Shown: piece by piece, positions 43,824 through 53,293 of the stretch
Layout: each line of letters opens with the position of its first letter
How positions within the stretch are numbered: position 1 is the stretch's first letter
Source of the DNA: Altererythrobacter ishigakiensis
GTDB lineage: Bacteria > Pseudomonadota > Alphaproteobacteria > Sphingomonadales > Sphingomonadaceae
Reading direction: 5' to 3'
NCBI RefSeq assembly: GCF_001663155.1
Contig: NZ_CP015963.1
Coordinates: forward strand, 2,442,001 to 2,506,000
Length of the DNA: 64,000 bases
Translations under genes and position numbers: made by a program
The notes under the pieces: generated by a model
What the model was told of the DNA's origin: nothing
Databases searched by the model: none
The model's input: only the letters and a program-made list of their open reading frames with translations

Positions 43824-45374
43824 CTATTCGGTTGAAGTCGCCCAGGTGACTTGCAGCGTTCCGGCTCTACGCTGAACTGTGCTTGTCACCGTGATTCCAG
43901 CTGATGAAAGCATGCGCTGGATCGCATCCACTTCATATGCGCTGCCAGCGATTGCCACCGGCAGATTTAGTCGGCGGGCAGCCCAGACAATCAATTCTAC
44001 CGAAGCAACGCCGGCTTCGTCAGGCTCGCCATCTACGAAAGTCACTTGCGGCAAAGCCAGACGCGGAGGTGTCAGCTCAATAGTCCATTCGGGTTCAGTA
44101 GCGGCAATCCGCATCTCCAATTCGCGGTAAGTCGCAAGACTCGCACCATCTAGGGGGCGTGCCCGGACAATGGCGCGGCGGCGTTGACGATCGATTGTCA
44201 GTTCATCCTCTGATACGCCCGCCACAAGAGAAAGACGCTCAGCCAACTTCTCTGCGCGTTGTAGGGCAGCTGCCTCCTCTCGCGCACGTGTCGCAGAAAG
44301 TTCGGCTTGCTGCGCCGCAGCCGCGCTGCGGCCGGATTGTACCTGATTGATAGAAAGCTGAACCGGTCTGCCTAGAACGCGGGTCAATGCGCGCTCTCCA
44401 TCCAGTTCAGCATCTGGTTCAAGCTGCGGAGTAAAGACGTTTGCATCCACGCGGACGGGGTCGGAATCAAAATCGATTTCAACCTGCCCCAAGCGCGAAC
44501 GGGAATCAAAAATGTCGAGAATTTCCCCGCGTACCTGCCGCTGCGCGTTCGTCTCAAAAGCGATCGACTGAAGTGAAAGGGTCAATGGAATCGCGAGCGC
44601 AACAATCACAGCGATCACCGCCACGTTCTGAAACATCGTCTGTTTGCCGCTCAACGCGGTTCGGAAGCCGTAGAGGCGTGCCATACCCCACGCGGTAAGC
44701 GCGATTGTAATGAGGTTGGTCACATAAAGTAACAGAGCCCCCGAAAATACGGTCCAGTTCCACGTTGCCAGACCAAACCCGACCACAGCTAGCGGCGGCA
44801 TCAAAGCGGTCGCAATTGCCACACCCACAATGGTACCTTCGCGCCCTCGTATCATCGCGTAAGCGCCGGCAAGAGCCGAAAAGAAAGCCACGCCGAGATC
44901 GAAAAGGTTGGGCTTCGTTCGCGCCGCGATTTCAGGTGTGATTGTCTGGATTGGGGAGAAGAATACCACCAATGAACACAACATGATTGCCATGACGGTG
45001 CCCCAAGCAAGCGAGCGAGCCGACTGCTTGATCCATTCGTAATCCCAAATCGCCAGAGCAAAACCCAAGCCCATGATCGGGCCCATCAACGGCGAAAGCA
45101 ACATAGCGCCGATAACCACGGCTGGTGAGGAAAGCAGCAGGCCCAAAATGGCGATACCGCCCGACATTGCGGTCATGAACAGGTAGCGTTCAGTCAGCCC
45201 GCAATCCTCGCGCCGCTTCTCGATTACGGATGCCTGATCGACGGTACCAACCACGTCCTGTAGCCACCAACGACGCCAACTGAAAAGCACGCGACCGAAA
45301 TTGCTCACATTAGTCGTGGACTCGCTCGCCTTGATTTCGGGCGAAACCGGCTTCGGTTCTGGTGTTTCAGACAA
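43824..45374 (-). CDS. DUF389 membrane protein
   Basis: A 516-residue membrane protein. The DUF389 domain begins near residue 60 with LFMTAMSGGIAILGLL and continues with AMLLSPLMGPIMGLGFALA and ALMPPLAVVGFGLA across about six or seven helices. The rest is a soluble region with a coiled-coil stretch (AAAQQAELSATRAREEAAAL) and a C-terminal alpha-beta part. The function of the family is not established. The start is TTG 45374, with GGGA upstream. It converges on the FAAL gene and diverges from telA. Confidence 0.85.
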   Translation of the reverse strand: MSETPEPKPVSPEIKASESTTNVSNFGRVLFSWRRWWLQDVVGTVDQASVIEKRREDCGLTERYLFMTAMSGGIAILGLLLSSPAVVIGAMLLSPLMGPIMGLGFALAIWDYEWIKQSARSLAWGTVMAIMLCSLVVFFSPIQTITPEIAARTKPNLFDLGVAFFSALAGAYAMIRGREGTIVGVAIATALMPPLAVVGFGLATWNWTVFSGALLLYVTNLITIALTAWGMARLYGFRTALSGKQTMFQNVAVIAVIVALAIPLTLSLQSIAFETNAQRQVRGEILDIFDSRSRLGQVEIDFDSDPVRVDANVFTPQLEPDAELDGERALTRVLGRPVQLSINQVQSGRSAAAAQQAELSATRAREEAAALQRAEKLAERLSLVAGVSEDELTIDRQRRRAIVRARPLDGASLATYRELEMRIAATEPEWTIELTPPRLALPQVTFVDGEPDEAGVASVELIVWAARRLNLPVAIAGSAYEVDAIQRMLSSAGITVTSTVQRRAGTLQVTWATSTE

Positions 45375-45413
45375 TTTTCGTTCGATCCCAAAATGAAGAC
45401 ATTCCGCACTTAC

Positions 45414-45433
45414 TCGTTTGTGAAACCAAACGA
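45414..45433. repeat. Inverted repeat between DUF389 and telA genes
   Basis: TCGTTTG and CAAACGA form perfect 7-base arms around a 6-base loop in the shared divergent region. A second small hairpin (AGCGG..CCGCT, 45510-45527) sits directly before the telA ribosome site. Both could influence expression; nothing else is recognised in this 174-base gap. Confidence 0.35.
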
Positions 45434-45548
45434 AAGCATAGACGCGACTAACACAATCGGGCAGAATTCTTGAAGTTCGTGTCTTAAGTGCCTAATACAG
45501 TATCGAAGAAGCGGTGTTTTTGCCGCTAAAAGGAGCTGAATACCTATC

Positions 45549-46760
45549 ATGAGCACACAGGAAACCACCACCAAGACGGCCACCGATTTTGACCTGACGC
45601 CGCCTGATCCTGTGCCGGCAGTCTCTGCAGAGAAAGCCGCTGGTCTGGTGCCCGTAGCCGAAGAGAAGAAGTCAAAACTGGACGAGAAGGTGGACAGCTT
45701 CGTTGCGGATCTGGTTTCAGAGGACGCCAATTCGCCTGCCTTCGGGGAGAAAGTGGATCAGATCACCCGGATGGGTCAGGAACAGATTCGTGCCGCAGCT
45801 GCGATGTCTAACCGGTTCCTTGATCGTCCGGTCCGCGCCATGGATCAAGACACAGGGGTCGGCAATGATCTGATGGAATTGCGCAAGACCGTCGAAGAAC
45901 TTGATCCGGGCCGCAAAGGCAAAGTGCGCGGTCGCAAGCTGTTCGGGATTATCCCGTTCGGCAACAAGTTTCAGCGCTATTTTGACAGCTACACCTCGTC
46001 GCAAGGACACATCCAGGCGATCCTTGAACGGCTCGCTTCGGGCAAAAAAGAATTGCACGAAGACAATGCAGCGATCGATGTCGAGCGTCAGAAGCTGTGG
46101 GAGGCGATGGGCGAACTGGAGCAGATGATCCATATCGCCAAGACACTGGACCAGCGGCTAGAAGACAAAGCCAACGAGCTTGACGCCACAGATCCGGCCA
46201 AGGCGAAGGCGATCCGTGAAAGCGCTCTTTTCTATGTACGCCAGCGGACTCAGGACTTGCTCACGCAAATGGCAGTCAGTGTGCAAGGTTACCTCTCACT
46301 CGACCTTGTGAAGAAGAACAACGTCGAGCTGGTCAAGGGCGTAGATCGCGCCAGCACCACCACCGTTGGCGCGCTTCGTACTGCGGTAACCGTTGCGCAG
46401 GCGATGACCAATCAGCGGCTTGTTTTGGGCCAGATCACGGCGCTTAACGACACGACCGCGGGCATTATCGATTCGACCAGCACTTTGCTGCGCGAACAGA
46501 CCGGCCAGATTCACGAACAAGCTGCCTCAAGCACAATCCCAATGGAAACGCTACAGCGCGCTTTCCAGAACATCTATGACACCATGGATGAAGTTGATGA
46601 CTTCAAGGTTCGTGCACTTTCGAGCATGAAACAGACTGTAGAGACACTGAGTGCTGAAGTAGAGAAATCGAAGGGTTATATAGCCCGAGCAGAAGGCCAG
46701 GCACAGGCACAGCAGAAGGTTACATCATCTGAGCCTTCGTTGCTGGCGCTCGACAGCTAG
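45549..46760 (+). CDS. TelA-like toxic anion resistance protein
   Basis: Cytoplasmic helical protein of 403 residues in the TelA/KlaA family, whose members are tied to tellurite and other toxic anion or antimicrobial tolerance, by a mechanism still unknown. Family features are FGEKVDQITRMGQEQI, RGRKLFGIIPFGNKF near the middle and AMTNQRLVLGQITALN in the C-terminal part. ATG 45549 has AAGGAG upstream with rather long spacing. The next gene begins 12 bases later, and XpaC-like partners are common beside TelA. Confidence 0.88.
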   Translation: MSTQETTTKTATDFDLTPPDPVPAVSAEKAAGLVPVAEEKKSKLDEKVDSFVADLVSEDANSPAFGEKVDQITRMGQEQIRAAAAMSNRFLDRPVRAMDQDTGVGNDLMELRKTVEELDPGRKGKVRGRKLFGIIPFGNKFQRYFDSYTSSQGHIQAILERLASGKKELHEDNAAIDVERQKLWEAMGELEQMIHIAKTLDQRLEDKANELDATDPAKAKAIRESALFYVRQRTQDLLTQMAVSVQGYLSLDLVKKNNVELVKGVDRASTTTVGALRTAVTVAQAMTNQRLVLGQITALNDTTAGIIDSTSTLLREQTGQIHEQAASSTIPMETLQRAFQNIYDTMDEVDDFKVRALSSMKQTVETLSAEVEKSKGYIARAEGQAQAQQKVTSSEPSLLALDS

Positions 46761-46772
46761 GGATCTGAATCC

Positions 46773-47525
46773 ATGTCTGATTCAACTCGTGAATCCGATG
46801 CCATACTGAGTGCAGCCGGAAAGAGCCTCGTCGCCAATCGCGATCATGGCGGTACACATCGATCCGCAGAATCAATCGGGCGTTTCTCTGCCGAGGCAAA
46901 ATCGAAGCATTGGAAGAAAATGATCAAACGGATCCTGATCGCCTTTGCCGGCATTTGGGCCGCAGCAGTGGCCATTGGCCTGATCATCGACGGAATTGGC
47001 TTCACAGGTATCATGTTGACTGTGCTGGCGGCGATGGTCGCCGTGGGCGTTATAGCGCGCGGTCGCAAGCTCAAGATCCCTCAGCGTCATGAGCTCAAGA
47101 AAGGCGATGCCAAGCAGATGGTCGCCAGCACCGAGCTCTGGCTGGAAGCACAGCGCCCTGCACTGCCGGCTCCCGCTGTCCAACTGGTGGACAAGCTTGG
47201 CGTGCAGCTTGATGCGCTCGGGATGCAACTCCAGACCATCGATCAGGCCGATCCGGCGGTCAATGAAGTGCGCGAGCTGGTTGGCGAATACATCCCTGAG
47301 ACAATCGACAACTATCGCAAGATCCCTCAACACCTTCGCCAGGAAACACATGCCGGCAAGACTGCGGACGAGCGCCTTACGGACAGCTTGACCAAGCTTT
47401 CCGGAGAGGTCGATCGTGTCACGCGCCGACTGGCAGAAGGCGCGCTTGATGATCTTGCGATCAAGGATCGATATCTCGAGTACCGCTATGGCGGCCCTGA
47501 AGCACTGGAGGATCAAAGCAAGTGA
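46773..47525 (+). CDS. Two-helix membrane protein, XpaC-like partner of TelA
   Basis: A 250-residue protein with a charged N-terminal tail, two adjacent membrane helices at about 53-72 and 74-94, and a soluble helical C-terminal part (VDKLGVQLDALGMQL, then PEALEDQSK at the end). The layout resembles XpaC-type proteins that pair with TelA in many genomes, but the match is by context and shape rather than a diagnostic motif. The stop overlaps the GTG start of the next gene. Confidence 0.6.
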   Translation: MSDSTRESDAILSAAGKSLVANRDHGGTHRSAESIGRFSAEAKSKHWKKMIKRILIAFAGIWAAAVAIGLIIDGIGFTGIMLTVLAAMVAVGVIARGRKLKIPQRHELKKGDAKQMVASTELWLEAQRPALPAPAVQLVDKLGVQLDALGMQLQTIDQADPAVNEVRELVGEYIPETIDNYRKIPQHLRQETHAGKTADERLTDSLTKLSGEVDRVTRRLAEGALDDLAIKDRYLEYRYGGPEALEDQSK

Positions 47526-47827
47526 GAGTTGCCCTGCCCCATGAACTGGGCCGCGAAGAAGTGCGACGCCGTTTGAAAGAACGCACGCATGAGATCACTG
47601 ACTATATCCCCGGAGGCATGGCAGATGTCGAGACGGACTGGGTCGAAGAGGATCGAATGGCGCTGCATATTACAGCCATGAACCAAACGATTACCGGCCA
47701 TATCGACGTCTATGACGAACAAGTCGTTTTCGAGATCGAGCTGCCTGGCATGCTCTCTTTTGTTGGCCCCGCGATTGAAAAGGCGATCCGCGCTAACGGC
47801 CAGAAAATGCTTGCCGCACCCAAGTAA
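47522..47827 (+). CDS. Polyhydroxyalkanoic acid system family protein
   Basis: A small 101-residue protein starting at GTG 47522, which overlaps the upstream stop as GTGA. The sequence MRVALPHELGREEVRRRL, then ITGHIDVYDEQVVFEIELPG, matches the family annotated as polyhydroxyalkanoic acid granule-associated proteins, first seen beside PHA genes. No phaC or phasin is in the window, so a PHA role here is uncertain. It ends the telA operon and converges on the tonB-like gene. Confidence 0.75.
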   Translation: MRVALPHELGREEVRRRLKERTHEITDYIPGGMADVETDWVEEDRMALHITAMNQTITGHIDVYDEQVVFEIELPGMLSFVGPAIEKAIRANGQKMLAAPK

Positions 47828-47843
47828 TCGCTAATCCGCCTGG

Positions 47844-48551
47844 TCAGTTGAAGAAGCGCTGCCGGTAATAGAACACCGCCGCAACCGGATCGCCATTGCT
47901 GTCTCGCGCGGGTTCGAACCGGATCTGCTCGTAAGCCAGTTTGCAAACAGTCGCATCGGTTTCAGGAAACGGACTGGCGCGGTAGATACTGCAGCCAGTC
48001 ACTCGACCCTGCGTCGAGACCATCAACCTTACGATGACCGATTCACCTACACGCGCCTGCCGGCCACCCGGCGGTATGGGAAACGCGCTTGCATCGGTGA
48101 TGGAGCGTATCAGCACCGGCTTGCGTGCCATTGTTGAACCTTGCCCGCTTCCCTCATCACCTGCGCCTGTGCCATCGCCTTTGCCGATTGCGCCCGCCCC
48201 GTCTCCACCTAAGGTTGCACCTGATGTGTTGGCATCCCCGGATGAGGCGGCTTGAGGCAAGTCACGCGGGCGCTCAGGCGGAATTTGCGGTGTCGGTGCG
48301 CTGACAGGTTGCGGCACAGCCTCTTTGCCGGGATTGCCCTGCATCCCTTCATCTTGCTGTTCGGGTTCTTCCGGCGGTGCTGTGATTTTAACGGTGAATG
48401 TTTCCAGCACCGAACGTTCGATCATTTGCGTGAAATCAGGCGCTAATGCGCGGGTCAGCCCGTAAAGGGCGAGGATATGCAAGAGCGCGAGAAGAACGAT
48501 AATGCCAGGCCGTGGCCTGCGTTTGCGCTTCAGATATCCATTCTCGCTCAT
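47844..48551 (-). CDS. TonB-like energy transducer
   Basis: A 235-residue protein with a single N-terminal membrane anchor at about 14-36, a Pro/Glu/Gly-rich periplasmic linker and a C-terminal TonB domain (VRLMVSTQGRVTGCSIYRASPFPETDATVCKL, seen from about 170). This is the shape of TonB proteins that energise outer-membrane receptors. The C-terminal domain has two cysteines. It lies 118 bases downstream of the giant receptor gene on the same strand, behind a terminator. exbB and exbD are not in view. Confidence 0.8.
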   Translation of the reverse strand: MSENGYLKRKRRPRPGIIVLLALLHILALYGLTRALAPDFTQMIERSVLETFTVKITAPPEEPEQQDEGMQGNPGKEAVPQPVSAPTPQIPPERPRDLPQAASSGDANTSGATLGGDGAGAIGKGDGTGAGDEGSGQGSTMARKPVLIRSITDASAFPIPPGGRQARVGESVIVRLMVSTQGRVTGCSIYRASPFPETDATVCKLAYEQIRFEPARDSNGDPVAAVFYYRQRFFN

Positions 48552-48611
48552 CCTGTTTGCTAAACTACGCGAAGCAGCATTGGCGATGCAAATGTCATTC
48601 GTCTTGACAAG

Positions 48612-48641
48612 AGCAAACGGCGGAGCCCGAAGGCCCCGCCG
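48612..48641 (-). terminator. Terminator after the giant TonB-dependent receptor gene
   Basis: On the minus strand CGGCGGGGCC pairs with GGCTCCGCCG (one G-T pair) around a TTCG tetraloop, followed by a short T run. It lies 29 bases after the receptor stop, so the following tonB-like gene probably has its own promoter or is read by leak-through. Confidence 0.8.
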
Positions 48642-48669
48642 CTCAATAATTCAGCGATCTGTGAGAGTA

Positions 48670-51600
48670 TTAGAACTCGTAACGGACGCCAACCTGTACA
48701 CGCCATGCTGACGGGTTGATCGCGATGAAGTTCTGATCATCTGGGTTGAACCCATCGATGATGTAGCGACCTTCATCATCCACATCACCATCAGCAACAT
48801 CGACTAGGCCGTTGAAACCACCGCGCGAACGCAGGATGTTCCAACCGCTATCAAGCAGGTTAAGGAAGTTGGCAACATCAGCGAAAAGCTCAATGCGATC
48901 TTCCTTGACGCCGGTCAGGCTTCCGAGGAACGGCAGTTCCTGGCTGAAGCGCAGGTCCATGTCGACATGCCAATCATTACGGCAGGTGTTACGCTTGATC
49001 GTTGCACCCGGGGTAAACTTACAACCAGAAGCATTCACATAATCGATAACCTGCTGAACCGCTGCCGGATCAGAGAGAGGTGACACGTTCGGATCGTTGA
49101 CAGCCGAAGGAACATAAAGAAGTGCGTTATCAGTACCTGACGAGCTGTCAGCAAACACACCGCCGCCATCGAAGGTCAAGCTGTAGGGGCGACCTTCGCG
49201 AGCGCGGAAGAAGAACCCAAAGCTTGTGTCATAACCATCAATAAACTGCTCACGGAAATTTACCGCCGCAGTGAAGTTGTGGCGGGTTTCGGTGGTTGCA
49301 GTCGAAACGGCTGGATTCTGACGGTCGAAGGCAGCAGTAACGTCAAACGACGAGGTTGCCGTCGAAGACTGGTTGTTACGCGCGTTGTTCGAGTCAGTGA
49401 ACGCGTAACCAAACGTTACGTTGGTGCTGCCGCCTTGAGTGAATAGGCCACTCTCGAAACGCTTGCGCAGCACAGCCGAGATTGAGTGCGATTCCGAACT
49501 ACCGTCGTTGGTCAGCTGGATGTTGTCGTCACGACGGGTGTTGAAGCACGCCGCCGACACGTTTGTGTAGACTGGTGGTGTCCCACCGTCGCCCTGAAGC
49601 ACAGCGTCACACCCTGCATTAGTTGAGTCGATCGCTTGGTAAATCGGACGACCATCAACGGTGAAGCCGTTCAGACCCTGACGGATATCCGGAGTCTGCG
49701 ACAAATCGACAAAGTTCAGCGCGTTATTGTAACGCGAGTAGATGTAGTCGAGCTGCAAGTTCCAGTTACTGAAGAAGCCAGTTTCCGTGCCGATGTCGGT
49801 CTGGAATGCCAGGCTTGCACGTGTAACAGTCGGCACTTTGAAATTCGGGTTGGTCGACTGAACATCTGCCAGACCAGCCGCAGCATCAGCTGCACCGCCG
49901 TCAATCGCGCACTGCGGAAAGCCAGTGAACTGTCCGCCCGTTACAACGTCATACTGGCCGGTTACCGGATCAACAGCGATGTCGCCCGGGCCGCAGTCAA
50001 ACCGGGTTGTACCCAGCGCACTTGAGAAGCCGTTGTTCGAGAAAGCGTTCGAGTAGTACACAACCGGATCGCCGCCAGAGAAGATACCGACACCGCCAGT
50101 CAGGCGGCTGTTCGAGAAGAAGCCTTCATTGTCGAACTCATAGGTGGCCGAAACGCGTGGTAACCACACAGGGTCGATGCGTGCAAACGAGTTCGCATTG
50201 GTGAACCCATAGCGGTCCAGGAAGTTCGGGTTCGCAGTTGGTGCGTCGCCGTCATAAATCTGAACACGCATGCCGGCGTTCACAGTCAGCTGATCAGTCG
50301 CCTGCCATTCGTCCTGAGCATAGAACGAATAGATCTGACGGCTGAAGCTTGCCGCAGCATTGTTGATGTCTCCGTCAATAGCCGCGTTAATATCGCCACC
50401 GAGAGCCTCGCCGTTGGCAACTTCTTCCGCGTTCGGGAACAGCTCTGTACCCGGTGAGAGAAGGCCTGCCTCAAAATCCGCGAAATTCTGGAAGTAGAGC
50501 GAGCCCGTCGCGTTGATTGCAAACAGGTTGAACACTTCCAGATCGTTGATTTCGGCCCCGAACTTCAGGAAGTGGCCGCCGCCAGCATCGTAGTTGAGCT
50601 GGAAACGAGCCTGATCGATCTTAGTGTCGAGTTGGTTAGCCGAGCGGAAGATGCCCGGGCCCGTGCTTAAGATACCCTCTTGCGTGGTCACGCCAGCAAC
50701 CGGCAGAACGCCAACTACGAGACGTGGGGTCGGGTTGTCGGACTGCGCTTCGCCGAAACCTACTGGTCCCTGAACGTCACCAACTTCTGCACGACTAACG
50801 CGCAGTTCGGTCGAGATTGAATCGCTCCAGTCCGAGTACAAACGAACCGAGTAGTAGTCCGAGATAGTACCTTCGTCCTCGAAGCTGTTGAAACCTGTGA
50901 TGTTCGAACCACCGAAGTCGCTTTCGATGTTGGTTTCTTCAAGACGCTGATAGGTTGCTTCAAGACGGTGATCTTCGGTGATGATTGCGTCAAGTCGACC
51001 GAAGTAACGCACGTTACCTTCAGCCAGCGAACGCGGATAACCGCCCACATCCTGACCATATACGTCACGTGCGATACGAGCAAATTCGTCAAACTGGCTT
51101 TGAGTTACGAAGTTCGCTTCGTTAGTGAAGCCGCCACCGGCGGGGCCAAAGTTGTTGCCACCAGCAAGGTCAGCTTCTTCATAGCCGAATGCGAAGAACA
51201 GGCGATCCTTGATGATCGGACCGTTCAGCGTAGCGCCCCAACGCTTTTCTTCGTTGGCTGTCAGAGGACGACCATCGATGCTGTTCGCGAAAAGGCCACC
51301 GTCGAAGTATGTGAAGAACGCTGAACCGCTGAATTCGTTGCCACCGCTTTCAGTGACAACGTTGATAAGGCAGCCGGTGAACTCCGAATATTCCACATCA
51401 AACGGTGCAAACTCGACCGAGATCTGGTCGATCACATCGTAAGGAAGCGGTAGCGAGTTACGTGCAGCAAACGGTGTGCCGTTGAGGCCGAAGGTGTCGG
51501 ACTGAACGATACCGTCAACGGTGAAGGTGTTGGTGCGGTCGTTACCACCAAGGCAGGAAATACGATCAACATCGTTGTTCTGCTCTAGGCTGACGCGCGG

Positions 51601-52101
51601 GTCGATGCGGATGATGTCTCGAACGTCGCGAGTAAGCGATGGAAACGCCTCCAGGGTTACGCTATCAAAAGCCACGCCCGGGCCAACTGCCAGCTGAACC
51701 GCGCCTGCACGTGCACCGGTCACGATGATCACGTTGTCGCTGGCTCCAGCAGCTGTAGAGGCGAGGTTAAACGTGTAAGACGTGTTACCCGACAAGTTGA
51801 TGAACTGGTTTTCAACCGTCTGGCCCTCATAGCCAGGTGCAGTTGCGGTGACCGTGTACGGGCCACCCGGTACAAGCGATCCGACGCGGAAGTTGCCGTC
51901 TGAACCTGCAGTCAACGTACGGGTTTGGCCGGTGCGTGTATCAGTGACGGTCACGGTCGCGCCCGGGATGGCTGCGCCACTTTCGTCTGCGACCTGACCT
52001 TCAACACCTGACGTAATGGTTTGAGCGGCAGCTGGTGTTGCAATTGTTGCGGCAGCCGAAAGGCTGACGACGCTTGCTGCCAAAAGATATTTGAGTTTCA
52101 T
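48670..52101 (-). CDS. Oar-like giant TonB-dependent receptor with carboxypeptidase-regulatory domain
   Basis: Outer-membrane receptor of 1143 residues with a clear signal peptide ending in TPAAAQ. Residues about 30-110 form a carboxypeptidase-regulatory-like beta domain (GAAIPGATVTVTD, PGGPYTVTATAPGYEGQ), followed by a plug (VDGIVQSDTFG, LPYDVIDQISVEFAP) and a long barrel ending in VGVRYEF. This shape matches Oar proteins, receptors that take up or export larger substrates such as peptides. AGGGG precedes ATG 52101. The linked tonB-like gene may serve it. Confidence 0.88.
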   Translation of the reverse strand: MKLKYLLAASVVSLSAAATIATPAAAQTITSGVEGQVADESGAAIPGATVTVTDTRTGQTRTLTAGSDGNFRVGSLVPGGPYTVTATAPGYEGQTVENQFINLSGNTSYTFNLASTAAGASDNVIIVTGARAGAVQLAVGPGVAFDSVTLEAFPSLTRDVRDIIRIDPRVSLEQNNDVDRISCLGGNDRTNTFTVDGIVQSDTFGLNGTPFAARNSLPLPYDVIDQISVEFAPFDVEYSEFTGCLINVVTESGGNEFSGSAFFTYFDGGLFANSIDGRPLTANEEKRWGATLNGPIIKDRLFFAFGYEEADLAGGNNFGPAGGGFTNEANFVTQSQFDEFARIARDVYGQDVGGYPRSLAEGNVRYFGRLDAIITEDHRLEATYQRLEETNIESDFGGSNITGFNSFEDEGTISDYYSVRLYSDWSDSISTELRVSRAEVGDVQGPVGFGEAQSDNPTPRLVVGVLPVAGVTTQEGILSTGPGIFRSANQLDTKIDQARFQLNYDAGGGHFLKFGAEINDLEVFNLFAINATGSLYFQNFADFEAGLLSPGTELFPNAEEVANGEALGGDINAAIDGDINNAAASFSRQIYSFYAQDEWQATDQLTVNAGMRVQIYDGDAPTANPNFLDRYGFTNANSFARIDPVWLPRVSATYEFDNEGFFSNSRLTGGVGIFSGGDPVVYYSNAFSNNGFSSALGTTRFDCGPGDIAVDPVTGQYDVVTGGQFTGFPQCAIDGGAADAAAGLADVQSTNPNFKVPTVTRASLAFQTDIGTETGFFSNWNLQLDYIYSRYNNALNFVDLSQTPDIRQGLNGFTVDGRPIYQAIDSTNAGCDAVLQGDGGTPPVYTNVSAACFNTRRDDNIQLTNDGSSESHSISAVLRKRFESGLFTQGGSTNVTFGYAFTDSNNARNNQSSTATSSFDVTAAFDRQNPAVSTATTETRHNFTAAVNFREQFIDGYDTSFGFFFRAREGRPYSLTFDGGGVFADSSSGTDNALLYVPSAVNDPNVSPLSDPAAVQQVIDYVNASGCKFTPGATIKRNTCRNDWHVDMDLRFSQELPFLGSLTGVKEDRIELFADVANFLNLLDSGWNILRSRGGFNGLVDVADGDVDDEGRYIIDGFNPDDQNFIAINPSAWRVQVGVRYEF

Positions 52102-52293
52102 GACAAATAGGCCCCTGGTGAGATTTTGAGTTGAGGGAGAAGAATCTCAGTTCCGTCTGCTAGAGACGTTTCACGAAGGTCAAAAGTCAGTTTTGTGACA
52201 TATTTATGAAACTGGCTCTGGCGTCGCCAAGCCTTGCCTTGTTCGCAGATGCAAAAAACTCGCAAACCCGCAGAATCCCTACGATTCCTTGCC

Positions 52294-52313
52294 CTGTTGC
52301 GACTCCGCAACAG
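52294..52313. repeat. Perfect inverted repeat between the 2OG-oxygenase and receptor genes
   Basis: CTGTTGCG and CGCAACAG are perfect 8-base arms around a 4-base loop, in the 253-base gap between the oxygenase stop and the receptor start. No T run follows directly on either strand, so a rho-independent terminator is not clear. I see no gene in the rest of this gap. Confidence 0.5.
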
Positions 52314-52354
52314 AATCGGTTTATTTCAGTTTTTCCACACAGAGCCGAGGCTGA

Positions 52355-53284
52355 TCAGGCGAGATTTATCTCACGTAACCGCTGTTGCAGGAATTCGTGG
52401 CTCGAGATCGGCTTGGGCGCTTCCGATTCTTTGCCCGGTTCGACGCAGCTTTCCAACGTCCTGATTTCATAGTCAGGGCGGAAATGCAGGAAGAATGGCA
52501 TTGAAAACCGCGAGCGCTTGGCCGCATCGCCGCGCGGGTTCACAACCCGGTGTGTGGTCGAACGCAGCTTGCTGTTGGTCAGCCGGTCCAGCATGTCGCC
52601 CACATTGATTACCAATGCGCCTTCCGGAACATCGACCGACTTCCACTCGCCCTGCTTGGTAAGTAGCTCGAGGCCAGCCTCTTCTGCGCCCAGCAGAAGT
52701 GTAATGGTGTTGATATCACCATGCGCAGCCGCGCGAATTGCACCCTCTGGGGCATCGTCGCCCAAAGGCGGATAGTGAAGCAGTCGCATTACGGAATTGC
52801 CGTCCTCGACCGTTGGTGCGAAGTAACCGCGTTCAAGCCCCAAGTGCAAAGCGATAGCTTCCAGAACCCGGCCGCCAGCGGTTTCAAACGCTGAATAGAG
52901 CTCGCTGAAAGTCTCCTTGAAATTCTCGATCTCTACCGGCCAGATATTGGGCGCCATAAACTCGGCGAGCGCGTGCCCTTCTGGCAAGCTGCGTCCAACG
53001 TGCCAGAACTCCTTCAAGTCCTGCACTTCCGCATCCTTGGCCTTCTCTGTGCCGAACGGAGTATAGCCGCGTGCGCCGCCACCACCGGGCAGCTGATACC
53101 CGCGCTTCACTTCTTCGGGCAGCGCGAAGAATTCCTTCGACTTTTCCTCGGCGCGATCGATCAGGTCTTGTGGGATGCCGTGATCACGGATCACCGCAAA
53201 GCCATATTCGGCAAAACTACGGCCCAGCTCGTCGGCGATGGTTTCGAGCGGCTGCTCGAGCGAAACAATTGCGATATCTGTCAT
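52355..53284 (-). CDS. 2-oxoglutarate/Fe(II) oxygenase, isopenicillin N synthase family
   Basis: Non-heme iron oxygenase of 309 residues. The N-terminal DIOX_N part has FAEYGFAVIRDHGI; the catalytic core has the HxD pair in AAHGDINTITLL, the distal histidine in TTHRVVNP and the co-substrate arginine in KRSRFSMPFFLHF. All three iron ligands and the RxS motif are present, so it should be active. The substrate is unknown. It lies 9 bases after nupC, suggesting work on a nucleoside or base; this is inference. Confidence 0.88.
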   Translation of the reverse strand: MTDIAIVSLEQPLETIADELGRSFAEYGFAVIRDHGIPQDLIDRAEEKSKEFFALPEEVKRGYQLPGGGGARGYTPFGTEKAKDAEVQDLKEFWHVGRSLPEGHALAEFMAPNIWPVEIENFKETFSELYSAFETAGGRVLEAIALHLGLERGYFAPTVEDGNSVMRLLHYPPLGDDAPEGAIRAAAHGDINTITLLLGAEEAGLELLTKQGEWKSVDVPEGALVINVGDMLDRLTNSKLRSTTHRVVNPRGDAAKRSRFSMPFFLHFRPDYEIRTLESCVEPGKESEAPKPISSHEFLQQRLREINLA

Positions 53285-53293
53285 AAATCCAAC

